Positions 56,115-64,000 of a stretch of DNA of 64,000 nucleotides are shown here, piece after piece (within the stretch, counting starts at the first letter, position 1; every line of letters starts with the position of its first letter). The notes beneath the pieces were generated by a model, which was given only the letters and a program-made list of their open reading frames with translations, was not told where the DNA came from and did not search any database. This DNA comes from Zobellia nedashkovskayae (GTDB lineage: Bacteria > Bacteroidota > Bacteroidia > Flavobacteriales > Flavobacteriaceae): assembly GCF_015330125.1 (NCBI RefSeq), contig NZ_JADDXR010000002.1:868001-932000 (forward strand). The letters are read 5' to 3'. Position numbers and translations under genes: made by a program.

Positions 56115-56501
56115 TTAGTCAAAATGTTTATAAACTCGATGCCCGAATATACTCCACCCAATAATGAGCAGCGTACCTCCAAGTGGCGTTACCAAGCCTA
56201 TGGCTTTAAAGTCAAAAGCGGTCAGACTATTTGTTGCCAACAAATAAATGGAAAAAGAAAAACAACAAATGCCCACTAAGACAAAATAGAAAATCAACTT
56301 TTTACTAGCTTTGGGCAATTGGTTCATACTGCCCAAAACCAATAAAAGCAAGGCATGGTACATTTGGTATTTTACCCCCGTTTCAAAAGTTTGGATAGCA
56401 TTGCTATCTACTAACTTTTCCAAGCCATGGGCACCAAAAGCACCTAAAATGACCGCAGTACCACCCAATACAATTCCAGTGAAACAAATTGTTTTGTTCA
56501 T
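56115..56501 (-). CDS. DUF423 membrane protein
   Basis: A 128-aa protein with four hydrophobic segments and the DUF423 pattern VILGAFGAHGLEKLVD, FETGVKYQMYHALLLLVLG and LVTPLGGTLLIIGW. The family (YgdD-like) is widespread and uncharacterised; inner-membrane location is expected. It lies between pckA and the divergent saccharopine dehydrogenase gene. Confidence 0.88.
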   Translation of the reverse strand: MNKTICFTGIVLGGTAVILGAFGAHGLEKLVDSNAIQTFETGVKYQMYHALLLLVLGSMNQLPKASKKLIFYFVLVGICCFSFSIYLLATNSLTAFDFKAIGLVTPLGGTLLIIGWSIFGHRVYKHFD

Positions 56502-56582
56502 AACTTTTATACTCTATTTTTTTATAAATATAACAATCACTACCTTAGTCAACCGTTACACATACTAAAAGTACAAAACTAA

Positions 56583-57962
56583 ATGTCGCGAAATATACTT
56601 GTTATCGGTGCAGGAAAATCTACTTCCTACCTTCTAGACTATTTCCTTGAAAAATCGGAAGAAGAAAAACTTCACCTAACCATTGGTGATTTAAAACCTG
56701 ATTCTATTTCGGAGGTCATTAGAAATCATAAGAACTGTACCGTAATTCAATTAGACATACAAAATGAATCTGCCAGACAGAAAACTATAAAAAAAAGTGA
56801 TATAGTGGTTTCTATGCTCCCGGCATTTTTACACAGCAAAATTACCGTGGACTGCCTTGCTTTAGGCAAACATCTTGTAACCGCTTCCTATGTTAGTGAT
56901 ACCTTAAGAGGTTTAGATGAAGCCGTAAAAGAAAAAGGACTTGTCTTTATGAATGAAGTTGGTTTAGACCCGGGCATAGACCATATGAGTGCCATGCAAA
57001 TCATTGATCGGATTAGAGATCAAGGCGGAAAAATAGTATTATTCGAATCCTTCTGTGGCGGATTGGTAGCTCCTGAGAGTGATAATAACCTTTGGAACTA
57101 TAAATTCACCTGGAATCCAAGAAACGTAGTGTTAGCAGGACAAGGTGGTGCTGCTAAATTTATCCAAGAGGGTACTTATAAATACGTACCCTATCACAAA
57201 CTATTTCGTCGTACGGAGTTTTTTAATGTAAAGGGTTATGGCCGTTTTGAAGGTTATGCCAACAGAAACTCGCTAGATTACAGAGAGGCATACGGTCTTG
57301 AAGATGTGCTTACTTTATATAGAGGTACTATGCGCAGAACAGGTTTCTCTAAAGCATGGAACATGTTCGTGCAATTAGGCATGACCGATGACAGTTACTC
57401 TGTTGAGAATTCCGAAAACATGTCCTATCGTGAATTCACAAACCTATTCCTGCCCTATTCACCCACAGATTCTGTTGAGCTAAAACTACGCCACTATCTT
57501 AAAATTGATCAGGATGATAGAATGTGGGAAAAGGTACTGGAGCTAAACCTCTTTGACGACCAAAAAATTATCCCATTAAAAAATGCTACACCGGCACAAA
57601 TATTACAACATATTCTTGAAGATAGCTGGACGTTAGCCGATTCCGATAAGGACATGATTGTTATGTATCACAAGTTTGGTTATGAGCTAAATGGTAAAAA
57701 ACATCAAATTGATGCTAATATGGTGGTAATAGGAGAAAACAGAACGTATACTGCCATGGCCAAAACCGTTGGTCTTCCCGTTGCTATTGCGACCTTGGCC
57801 ATTCTGAATAAAAAAATAACCACTCCAGGCGTTCAAATTCCTATCAAAAAAGAGGTATACGAACCTATTTTGAAAGAATTAAAGTCTTACGGTATCGATT
57901 TTAAAGAATTGGAAGTTCCTTATTTAGGTTATAATCCTGACTCTGTTTCCAATGGAGATTAG
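56583..57962 (+). CDS. Saccharopine dehydrogenase family protein
   Basis: A 459-aa NAD(P)-dependent enzyme. Rossmann motif ILVIGAGKSTSYLLDYF at the N-terminus, SDIVVSMLPAFLHSKI, NEVGLDPGIDHMSAMQIID and the C-terminal catalytic block GGLVAPESDNNLWNYKFTW with PRNVVLAGQGGAAKF. The same fold catalyses the splitting of saccharopine to glutamate and aminoadipate semialdehyde, so it may act in lysine breakdown together with the glutaryl-CoA dehydrogenase at 23.6-24.8 kb. An Lrp-type regulator follows 87 bases downstream, which fits amino-acid control. Confidence 0.85.
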   Translation: MSRNILVIGAGKSTSYLLDYFLEKSEEEKLHLTIGDLKPDSISEVIRNHKNCTVIQLDIQNESARQKTIKKSDIVVSMLPAFLHSKITVDCLALGKHLVTASYVSDTLRGLDEAVKEKGLVFMNEVGLDPGIDHMSAMQIIDRIRDQGGKIVLFESFCGGLVAPESDNNLWNYKFTWNPRNVVLAGQGGAAKFIQEGTYKYVPYHKLFRRTEFFNVKGYGRFEGYANRNSLDYREAYGLEDVLTLYRGTMRRTGFSKAWNMFVQLGMTDDSYSVENSENMSYREFTNLFLPYSPTDSVELKLRHYLKIDQDDRMWEKVLELNLFDDQKIIPLKNATPAQILQHILEDSWTLADSDKDMIVMYHKFGYELNGKKHQIDANMVVIGENRTYTAMAKTVGLPVAIATLAILNKKITTPGVQIPIKKEVYEPILKELKSYGIDFKELEVPYLGYNPDSVSNGD

Positions 57963-58049
57963 TCATTACAAACGATTACACCCACCTTTTCCATACTTTA
58001 AAATTCAAACAATAATAGCTACTTTTACCATCAATTTGAAACTCAGCTT

Positions 58050-58520
58050 ATGAAACTAGGTAACGATAAAGTTAAAATTGACGGAATTGACAAAAAGATT
58101 CTAAGGTATCTTATGGAAGATGCCCGAAAGCCTATTCTTGAAATTGCTCGAAATATTGGTATATCTGGCGCTGCTATTCATCAACGTCTTAGGAAACTAG
58201 AATCTTCCGGATTGCTTGCCGGTTCAAAATTTATTATCAACCCAAAAGTAATGGGTTATCATACCATGGCTTACATTGGTATTTACTTAGATAAAGCAAT
58301 GAGTAACCCTGTTGCTGTAAAACAACTAGAGAAAATTCCTGAAGTCCTTGAATGTCATTACACCACGGGCAACTGGTCTATTCTCATAAAAGTGCTTTGT
58401 AGAGACAATGAACACCTAATGCATGTTCTAAACAAAGAAATTCAACAAATAGAAGGTGTTTCGCGTACGGAAACCTTTATTTCTTTGGCGCAACAAATTG
58501 ATCGACAAATTCAGATCTAA
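58050..58520 (+). CDS. Lrp/AsnC-family transcriptional regulator
   Basis: A 156-aa regulator with the AsnC-type helix-turn-helix (ILRYLMEDARKPILEIARNI, GAAIHQRLRKLESSGLLAG) and the RAM ligand-binding domain (VPEVLECHYTTGNWSILIKV, IEGVSRTETFISLAQQ). Lrp proteins sense amino acids and assemble into octamers. Placed just after the saccharopine dehydrogenase gene, it probably controls lysine or branched amino-acid metabolism; this is inference. Confidence 0.93.
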   Translation: MKLGNDKVKIDGIDKKILRYLMEDARKPILEIARNIGISGAAIHQRLRKLESSGLLAGSKFIINPKVMGYHTMAYIGIYLDKAMSNPVAVKQLEKIPEVLECHYTTGNWSILIKVLCRDNEHLMHVLNKEIQQIEGVSRTETFISLAQQIDRQIQI

Positions 58521-58560
58521 TATTTGTATTAAATCTAAATAAGGATTATTTTTGTTCTCA

Positions 58561-58887
58561 ATGGAACGCATTCATTCATCACATTACTATACATTTTTTC
58601 AATCCGATAAGGAGAGATGCTTTTATATAGACCTTGGTCAGAAGCTGGTGCGTTTATCATTTTGCCAACTACTTGCCCTTAGGCAAAAGGTTTGGAGCAT
58701 TAACATTGAAGACCATTTTGACGAGGATGCTAATCCGCATGGGTTCGAAATAGTATCACTTTGCAATAGAGAACACCTTTTTATCTTAAATACACTTGAA
58801 ATTCTAGACCTTAAAGAGTTGCTTACAGGTGCCTTTTTCTTGCTTGATATTGCTGCCCAGACTCCTTCACTTACCCCTAGAGCGTAG
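58561..58887 (+). CDS. Small conserved-looking protein of unknown function
   Basis: A 108-aa cytoplasmic protein that I do not recognise. The longest frame begins with TTG at 58552, but the ATG at 58561 (MERIHSSHYYTFFQSDK) is more plausible. It has no signal peptide or membrane segment. Residues such as LSFCQLLALRQKVWSI and ILDLKELLTGAFFLLDIA suggest an alpha/beta fold. It sits between the Lrp regulator and ferritin, 100 bases before the latter; a link with iron or amino-acid control is possible but unsupported. Confidence 0.55.
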   Translation: MERIHSSHYYTFFQSDKERCFYIDLGQKLVRLSFCQLLALRQKVWSINIEDHFDEDANPHGFEIVSLCNREHLFILNTLEILDLKELLTGAFFLLDIAAQTPSLTPRA

Positions 58888-58990
58888 ATTTCTTTATTTT
58901 TAATCAGTCTAAAATCAGTTATAAATAGGTTAATGCCTTAGTTATACGCACTCTTTTGTGATAACTTTACGTTAAGTAAAGAAAAAGACA

Positions 58991-59503
58991 ATGAAAGATA
59001 TAGCTAGACAACAAATGAGTATTAAGGTAGAAAGCATGGACATGCTCAATGCCCAAATACAGATGGAAGGTAAAGCATCTGCCTCATATTTAGCCATGGC
59101 CTCGTGGTGCGATCAACGTGGTTACAACCAAAGTGCAGACTTTATGTATAAGCAAGCTGCCGAGGAAAGAGAGCACATGATGAAAATTTTTAAATTTGTT
59201 AATGATTGTGGTGGTAACGCCATATCTCCTGCCATAGAAAGCACGAATCATGATTTCTCATCTTTAGAGGAGGTTTTTGAAACTGCTTTGAGCCAAGAAA
59301 TAGATGTAACTAAATCAATTAATAGAATAGTTGCAGCTGCTAAAAAGAACAGCGATTTTGGTGTTGAGAATTTCCTGCAGTGGTTTATTACCGAACAATT
59401 AGAAGAAGAAAAAACAATGCGTGATATCCTTGACCTATTTGAAATTATGGGAAGAGATGGTATTGCATTGAAACTTATAGACGAACGCATATCTGCTGAA
59501 TAA
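58991..59503 (+). CDS. ftnA: Ferritin (bacterial FtnA type)
   Basis: A 170-aa four-helix iron-storage protein. Ferroxidase-site ligands are visible in IQMEGKASASYLAMASWCDQ, AAEEREHMMKIFKFVNDCGG and WFITEQLEEEKTMRDILD. One N-terminal Glu position that is often Glu in FtnA is not identified with certainty, since the first helix reads DMLNAQIQMEGKAS. It oxidises Fe(II) and stores it in the cytosol. A strong terminator follows it. Confidence 0.93.
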   Translation: MKDIARQQMSIKVESMDMLNAQIQMEGKASASYLAMASWCDQRGYNQSADFMYKQAAEEREHMMKIFKFVNDCGGNAISPAIESTNHDFSSLEEVFETALSQEIDVTKSINRIVAAAKKNSDFGVENFLQWFITEQLEEEKTMRDILDLFEIMGRDGIALKLIDERISAE

Positions 59504-59526
59504 ACAATTTTCATGCTAACTCAAGC

Positions 59527-59564
59527 AAAAAAAGGCTGTCTAAAAATTTCTAGACAGCCTTTTT
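59527..59564. terminator. Bidirectional terminator between ferritin and zinc peptidase genes
   Basis: AAAAGGCTGTCTA and TAGACAGCCTTTT form a perfect 13-bp stem with a 9-base loop, with A and T runs on both sides. Confidence 0.9.
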
Positions 59565-59586
59565 GTATATTAATAGATTTCGAAAA

Positions 59587-60282
59587 TCAATCCCTACCAC
59601 CAAGCACTTGCATGCCCCAATAGACCAAAGTGGCCAATGAACCAATTGCTGCAACCAAATAGGTACGTGCAGCCCATTTTAAAGCATCTTCTGAACCTTT
59701 ATATTCTTCTGGCGTTACCACATTTTTAGCTTTCAACCAAGCTAAGGCACGATTACTGGCATCATATTCTACGGGTAAGGTTATAAAACTGAACAAAGTT
59801 GCCATACCCATCATAACAAGACCAGCTACTGCCACCCAGTATCCAAAACCTACACCTGCTGCCGCACCTAACATAAGGCCACCAAAAACAACCCACATAG
59901 ACATGCCGGAAGTAACACTAACAACTGGTACTAATTTTGAACGCATGGTTAACCATCGGTAAGCTTGCGCATGCTGCACAGCATGACCACATTCATGAGC
60001 CGCTACTGCGGCGGCGGCGGCATTTCTTTGGTTATAAACACCTTCACTTAGATTTACTGTTTTATTCTTTGGGTTATAGTGATCCGTTAGCATACCTGCA
60101 GTAGAAACTACCTTTACATCACGAATACCATTATCTGCCAACATTTTTTCGGCAATCTCGGCACCACTCATGCCATTGCTTAAATGTACATTGGAGTAAA
60201 ATTTAAACTTGCTCTTGAGCTTCCTGCTCACCAGCCAGCTTACCAAAGCTATTGCTCCGATTAATATATAATATCCCATCAT
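59587..60282 (-). CDS. Membrane zinc metallopeptidase (YugP type)
   Basis: A 231-aa membrane protein of the Zn_peptidase_2 family. The zinc site HECGH is at residues 96-100 (VAAHECGHAVQHAQAYRWL); upstream are the signature GMSGAEIAEKMLADNGI and DHYNPKNKTVNLSEGVY. Hydrophobic segments flank the site, with the catalytic domain near the membrane. Function is not well established; protein quality control at the inner membrane is a reasonable guess. Two ATGs are possible (60282 and 60279). Confidence 0.9.
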   Translation of the reverse strand: MMGYYILIGAIALVSWLVSRKLKSKFKFYSNVHLSNGMSGAEIAEKMLADNGIRDVKVVSTAGMLTDHYNPKNKTVNLSEGVYNQRNAAAAAVAAHECGHAVQHAQAYRWLTMRSKLVPVVSVTSGMSMWVVFGGLMLGAAAGVGFGYWVAVAGLVMMGMATLFSFITLPVEYDASNRALAWLKAKNVVTPEEYKGSEDALKWAARTYLVAAIGSLATLVYWGMQVLGGRD

Positions 60283-60333
60283 AATTTTATTCTTTTTAAA
60301 GTTTGAATTTAAAGATAATCAAAAACTCTCACC

Positions 60334-60363
60334 TCGACTGCGCTCATTTCGACTACGCTCAAT
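60334..60363. repeat. Tandem 15-base repeat TCGACTNCGCTCANT
   Basis: TCGACTGCGCTCATT (60334-60348) is followed at once by TCGACTACGCTCAAT (60349-60363), with 13 of 15 bases identical. It resembles a short intergenic repeat I recall from many Flavobacteria genomes, here between the zinc peptidase and SemiSWEET genes. Confidence 0.75.
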
Positions 60364-60475
60364 GAGGCAGCTTTGATTAACAAACGTTTAATTATCTGTT
60401 ATATTGGAAAGCAAAAACCCCGCCAATTTCTTTTGGCGTGATTTCAGGTAATCATTCTGCCAAAATGTCTATGGG

Positions 60476-60730
60476 TTATTTGTACTTGAATTTCAATACT
60501 AACATGAAGAAAAGAAGACAACCTGTTATAGCATTTGCCAAAGTAACTGGTAGGCTGTTAATCATAAGTCCGTATGTAAACCACAAGACGACTCCTAAAA
60601 AAAGAATGAGGTATGTACTACGTGAAATGTCCTTAGTGGACTTATCACGCCACGTTTTGTAGACCTGCGGCACATAACCGGCCGTTGTTAAAACAGCGGC
60701 CACCATTCCAAGAATTTCAATCTTATCCAT
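60476..60730 (-). CDS. SemiSWEET sugar transporter
   Basis: An 84-aa protein with three transmembrane segments, the half-transporter form of SWEET. The PQ-loop motif GYVPQVYKTW has Pro21 and Gln22; the third helix is ITGCLLFFMLVLKF. It dimerises to carry sugars by facilitated diffusion. It lies 35 bases downstream of leuS on the same strand; the pairing appears to be incidental. Confidence 0.93.
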   Translation of the reverse strand: MDKIEILGMVAAVLTTAGYVPQVYKTWRDKSTKDISRSTYLILFLGVVLWFTYGLMINSLPVTLANAITGCLLFFMLVLKFKYK

Positions 60731-60765
60731 TTGCTATGCTTAGTTGGTGGCCGTATGCCTGATAC

Positions 60766-63700
60766 TTACCCTACGATATTTATAATTTTACCTGGTACTA
60801 CAATTACTTTCTTAGGCGTACGCCCTTGTAACTGCTGCGCTGTTTTTTTATGGGCCATAACCGCTGCTTCAATTTCATCTTTGCTTAAATCTAAAGGAAG
60901 CTCTAGTTTAAAACGCATTTTTCCATTAAAAGAAACCGGATATTCTTTACTACTTTCCACCAAGTACTTCTCCTCAAATTTTGGAAAGTCTACCGTAGAA
61001 ATTGAACCTTCATGACCTAATTGCTTCCAAAGTTCTTCTGCAATATGAGGTGCATAAGGCGATACTAAAATAGCCAACGGCTCTAACACCTTTCTACTAT
61101 TACATTTCTGAGCACCCAATTCGTTCACCGCAATCATAAAAGTAGATACCGATGTATTAAAACTAAAGTTCTCTATATCTTCTTCTACCTTTTTAATGGT
61201 TTTATGTAAGGTCTTGTAGCTGTCTTTTGATGGCTCATCTTCTGAAACTGCAAAAGCACCTTCTGCACCTGAATGATACAAACGCCAAAGTTTTTTCAAG
61301 AAACCATGCGCTCCTGTAATACCTGCCGTGTTCCAAGGTTTGGATTGCTCCAAAGGCCCCAAGAACATTTCATACAAACGCAATGAATCTGCCCCGTATT
61401 CCTCACAAATGGCATCTGGATTTACAACATTGTATTTGGACTTGGACATTTTTTCTACCTCGCGAGATACTTTAAACGTTCCATCTTCTTCAGTGATGAA
61501 TTCTGCATCAGCGTATTCTAATCTCCATTTTTTAAATCCTTCAATATCTAACTCATCCGAAGAATTGACGAAAGATACATCTGCATGTAAAGGCATATCA
61601 AAACTCTGCCCTGTCCACAAACGAATTTCGATTTGTGATTCAGGAAACCTCTCAGCCAACTTTTCTCCAACCTTATTTGTCATCTGTTTTACGGACTCAG
61701 TTAAGTTTTTGAACTCAGCCTTATCACAACTTACAATTTTGTCTCTAACATTTTTAGAAATAAATACTGGGTTATCGCTTATAACTTTTGATTGAAAATC
61801 ACTTATCTCCTTTTCATCATAATAACCATCAACAATTATACTCACCTCATATGCAACCTTATAAACAAAAGCACTAGTCCCAGTAATCATCCCCTGATTG
61901 ATAAGCTTTTTAGCAAACTCATCTTTGGGCACCAAACCTTTATCGAACATAAACTTCTGCCAGAAACGGCTATACAACAAGTGGCCTGTAGCATGCTCAC
62001 TACCGCCAATGTATAAATCTACATCTTGCCAGTAGTCAATTGCTTCCTTAGAGAAAATTTCATTCTCATTATGCGGATCCATGTACCTATTGAAATACTG
62101 CGAGCTACCAGCCCAACCCGGCATGGTATTTAATTCCAACGGAAACACAGTGGAATTATTTATTTCACTGTTGTTTACAACGGTATTGGTTACCGTATCC
62201 CAAGCCCAAACCTCAGCATTACCTAATGGCGGTTCTCCTGTCTCGGTGGGTAAATATTTTTCAACTTCTGGCAACGCAATAGGCAGAAATTCTTTTGCAA
62301 TCATTTGCGGCATACCATCTACATAATACACCGGGAAAGGTTCTCCCCAATAGCGTTGACGACTGAATACGGCATCACGTAATCGGTAATTAATTTTTCC
62401 CTCTCCTTGTCCTAATTTTTCCAATTCATAGATTGCTAATTTCATAGCTTTCTTATACGGCAATCCGTTTAGGAAATCAGAATTAGCAATGACCGTTTTA
62501 TCCTTATCTGCATATGCCTCCTCCGAAATGTCTACGCCTTCAAAAATATTCGGAATAGGAATATTAAAATGCTTCGCGAAGTCATAATCTCGTTGATCAC
62601 CACATGGAACGGACATTACCGCTCCAGTTCCATAACCCGCCAATACATAGTCCCCAATCCAGATTGGAATAGGTTCTTTTGTAAATGGATGTTCTGCATA
62701 GGCACCGGTAAAAGCACCTGAAATAGTTTTCACATCTGCCATACGGTCGCGTTCCGAACGTTTTGCAGTTGCTTCTATATACGCTTGTACCTCAGCTTTT
62801 TGGGCTGCAGTCGTTATTTTGGAAACCAATTCATGCTCTGGAGCCAAAGTCATAAAACTTACCCCAAAAATAGTATCGGGTCTGGTTGTAAAAACATCTA
62901 TTTTTTCATCGTGGTCCTTTACGTTGAAAACTGCTGAAGCTCCTTGAGAACGACCAATCCAATTCGTTTGCGAATCTTTTAATGGTTGTGGCCAATCTAC
63001 CGTATTCAATCCGTCTAACAAACGCTGAGCATATGCAGAAATACGCATACTCCATTGGGTCATCTTTTTACGGATAACCGGATGACCACCACGTTCTGAC
63101 ACACCGTTTACAATTTCATCATTTGCCAATACCGTACCTAGTGCCGGACACCAGTTTACTTCAGTATCTGCCAAATACGTTAATCTATATTGTAATAATA
63201 TTTCTTGTTTTTTAACAATAGAGAAAGCTTTCCAATCATCCGCAGAAAAAAATTCTATATCATCGTCACAAACAGCGTTTACATTGGCATTACCATCCGC
63301 AGAAAATTTAGAAATCAACGTTTCTATATCTTCCGCCTTATCCGTATCCTTGTTATACCAAGAATTGAATATTTGAATGAATATCCACTGCGTCCATTTG
63401 TAATACTCCGGACTAGAAGTACGCACCTCTCTGCTCCAATCAAAAGAAAAGCCTAATTGATCTAACTGCCTTCTATATGTTTTAATATTAGCAGCGGTAG
63501 TTACTGCAGGATGCTGCCCTGTTTGAATTGCATATTGCTCTGCAGGCAAACCAAAAGAATCATACCCTTGCGGATGTAAAACATTAAAACCTTTATGCCT
63601 TTTGTAGCGTGCATAAATATCACTTGCAATATAACCAAGCGGATGCCCTACGTGCAAACCGGCACCCGAGGGGTAAGGAAACATATCCAAAACATAGTAT

Positions 63701-63795
63701 TTTGGCTTATCGGAATTATTTTCGGCTTTAAACGTCTGGTTTTTGGCCCAAAAGTCTTGCCAATTTTTCTCTATTTCCTTGAAATCGTAGTGCAT
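60766..63795 (-). CDS. leuS: Leucyl-tRNA synthetase with an extra insertion near the KMSKS motif
   Basis: A 1009-aa class I synthetase (about 860 in E. coli). HIGH motif at residues 48-51 (LHVGH), leucyl editing domain in the middle (TTRPDTIFGVSF-type segment FTTRPDTIFGVSFM), and EKMSKSKYNVV near 782. The N-terminus is taken at the ATG at 63795: the longest frame begins with TTG at 63825, which overlaps a TATTTTTG -7 box (63823-63830). Between FVYKV and MPLHADV there are about 84 residues (nt about 61605-61858, IIVDGYYDEKEISDFQ and onward) that I do not recall from Bacteroides LeuS. Confidence 0.96.
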   Translation of the reverse strand: MHYDFKEIEKNWQDFWAKNQTFKAENNSDKPKYYVLDMFPYPSGAGLHVGHPLGYIASDIYARYKRHKGFNVLHPQGYDSFGLPAEQYAIQTGQHPAVTTAANIKTYRRQLDQLGFSFDWSREVRTSSPEYYKWTQWIFIQIFNSWYNKDTDKAEDIETLISKFSADGNANVNAVCDDDIEFFSADDWKAFSIVKKQEILLQYRLTYLADTEVNWCPALGTVLANDEIVNGVSERGGHPVIRKKMTQWSMRISAYAQRLLDGLNTVDWPQPLKDSQTNWIGRSQGASAVFNVKDHDEKIDVFTTRPDTIFGVSFMTLAPEHELVSKITTAAQKAEVQAYIEATAKRSERDRMADVKTISGAFTGAYAEHPFTKEPIPIWIGDYVLAGYGTGAVMSVPCGDQRDYDFAKHFNIPIPNIFEGVDISEEAYADKDKTVIANSDFLNGLPYKKAMKLAIYELEKLGQGEGKINYRLRDAVFSRQRYWGEPFPVYYVDGMPQMIAKEFLPIALPEVEKYLPTETGEPPLGNAEVWAWDTVTNTVVNNSEINNSTVFPLELNTMPGWAGSSQYFNRYMDPHNENEIFSKEAIDYWQDVDLYIGGSEHATGHLLYSRFWQKFMFDKGLVPKDEFAKKLINQGMITGTSAFVYKVAYEVSIIVDGYYDEKEISDFQSKVISDNPVFISKNVRDKIVSCDKAEFKNLTESVKQMTNKVGEKLAERFPESQIEIRLWTGQSFDMPLHADVSFVNSSDELDIEGFKKWRLEYADAEFITEEDGTFKVSREVEKMSKSKYNVVNPDAICEEYGADSLRLYEMFLGPLEQSKPWNTAGITGAHGFLKKLWRLYHSGAEGAFAVSEDEPSKDSYKTLHKTIKKVEEDIENFSFNTSVSTFMIAVNELGAQKCNSRKVLEPLAILVSPYAPHIAEELWKQLGHEGSISTVDFPKFEEKYLVESSKEYPVSFNGKMRFKLELPLDLSKDEIEAAVMAHKKTAQQLQGRTPKKVIVVPGKIINIVG

Positions 63796-63822
63796 GCTGA
63801 TATCTTTCTTTTCAATGTTCGC

Positions 63823-63830
63823 CAAAAATA
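63823..63830 (-). promoter_or_regulatory. -7 box of leuS
   Basis: TATTTTTG on the minus strand, 27 bases before the ATG at 63795. It explains why the longer TTG-initiated frame is not used. No -33 TTTG at the usual spacing. Confidence 0.45.
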
Positions 63831-63876
63831 AGTTTATTCAATTTACTTTCCTAAATTTACGCCTGTATACGCGATT

Positions 63877-64000
63877 ATGGGCAAGTCTTTTGAACAGTAC
63901 CAGAAACAAAAATTAATATCATCGTATTTTTCGGTGGTACTGAGTATTGCTTTGGTATTATTTTTACTGGGTATTTTGGGGCTTTTGGTTATCAATACCA
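63877..64000 (+). CDS. ftsX: FtsX-like cell-division protein, N-terminal part only
   Basis: The first 41 codons of a gene that runs off the window. The sequence FEQYQKQKLISSYFSVVLSI is followed by a hydrophobic stretch (ALVLFLLGILGLLVINT), the N-terminal cytosolic segment and first membrane span typical of Bacteroidota FtsX. It is divergent from leuS with 81 bases between. FtsX with FtsE controls cell-wall hydrolases at the septum. Confidence 0.75.
   Translation, partial: MGKSFEQYQKQKLISSYFSVVLSIALVLFLLGILGLLVINT

Noticed and set aside
61328..61795. A 155-codon plus-strand frame opposite leuS
   Set aside because: Lies wholly inside the antisense of leuS, with low-complexity composition; a shadow of a conserved gene.
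1..64000. CRISPR array, prophage, transposase or integrase genes
   Set aside because: No regularly spaced repeats and no protein with transposase, integrase, phage or Cas motifs were seen.

Overview
The window looks like the chromosome of a marine, polysaccharide-degrading member of the Bacteroidota, most likely a Flavobacteriaceae genome of the Zobellia/Maribacter type (inference; no rRNA is present to prove it). The reasons are a SusC/SusD pair, many S1 sulfatases, T9SS C-terminal sorting domains, TAnnTTTG-type -7 boxes, few Shine-Dalgarno sequences, and lineage-typical families (DUF4296, DUF4271, exonuclease-fused DnaE, SemiSWEET, FG-GAP/ASPIC proteins). No insertion sequence, prophage or CRISPR array was seen.

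Region 1 (1-21.6 kb) is a catabolic locus for a sulfated, alpha-1,3-galactose-containing glycan. In order: the 3' part of an FG-GAP/ASPIC secreted protein, a sulfatase, two GH110 alpha-1,3-galactosidase paralogues, three sulfatases, a gap holding a terminator and a decayed reading frame, a sulfatase fused to an SMP-30/gluconolactonase-like domain, a further sulfatase, a convergent membrane-anchored winged-helix regulator, and a GH2 beta-galactosidase-like enzyme. Six sulfatases plus exo-acting alpha- and beta-galactosidases suggest stepwise desulfation and trimming of oligosaccharides from a carrageenan-like galactan. No endo-acting enzyme and no dedicated SusCD lies in this part; they may be upstream of base 1.

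Region 2 (21.9-32 kb) holds a lipoprotein GH37 trehalase, glutaryl-CoA dehydrogenase and TrmN6 on the minus strand. Then come a SusC/SusD pair and a Tat-type sugar phosphate isomerase/epimerase-like protein. The susC and isomerase genes share a nearly identical 19-bp upstream element, which is a perfect inverted repeat in the second case, so they are probably co-regulated.

Region 3 (32-64 kb) is mostly core genome: rimM-rpsP, dnaE, trxA, a DUF58 gene, tRNA-Asp, a TPR histidine kinase with its response regulator, two tiny T9SS-sorting-domain proteins separated by a TC microsatellite, an FKBP isomerase, a LuxE-like acyl transferase, tyrS, an SDR, a DUF4296 lipoprotein, dihydroorotase, polyprenol-phosphate mannosyltransferase and GT39-like genes, DUF4271-hemD, pckA, DUF423, a saccharopine dehydrogenase with an Lrp regulator, ferritin, a zinc peptidase, SemiSWEET, leuS and the start of ftsX. 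Saccharopine dehydrogenase, the Lrp regulator and glutaryl-CoA dehydrogenase suggest lysine catabolism. Start codons were moved from the longest frame for several genes (dnaE, gcdH, leuS, the DUF58 gene, the response regulator, the LuxE-like gene, the first T9SS mini-protein, and the small gene at 58.6 kb).
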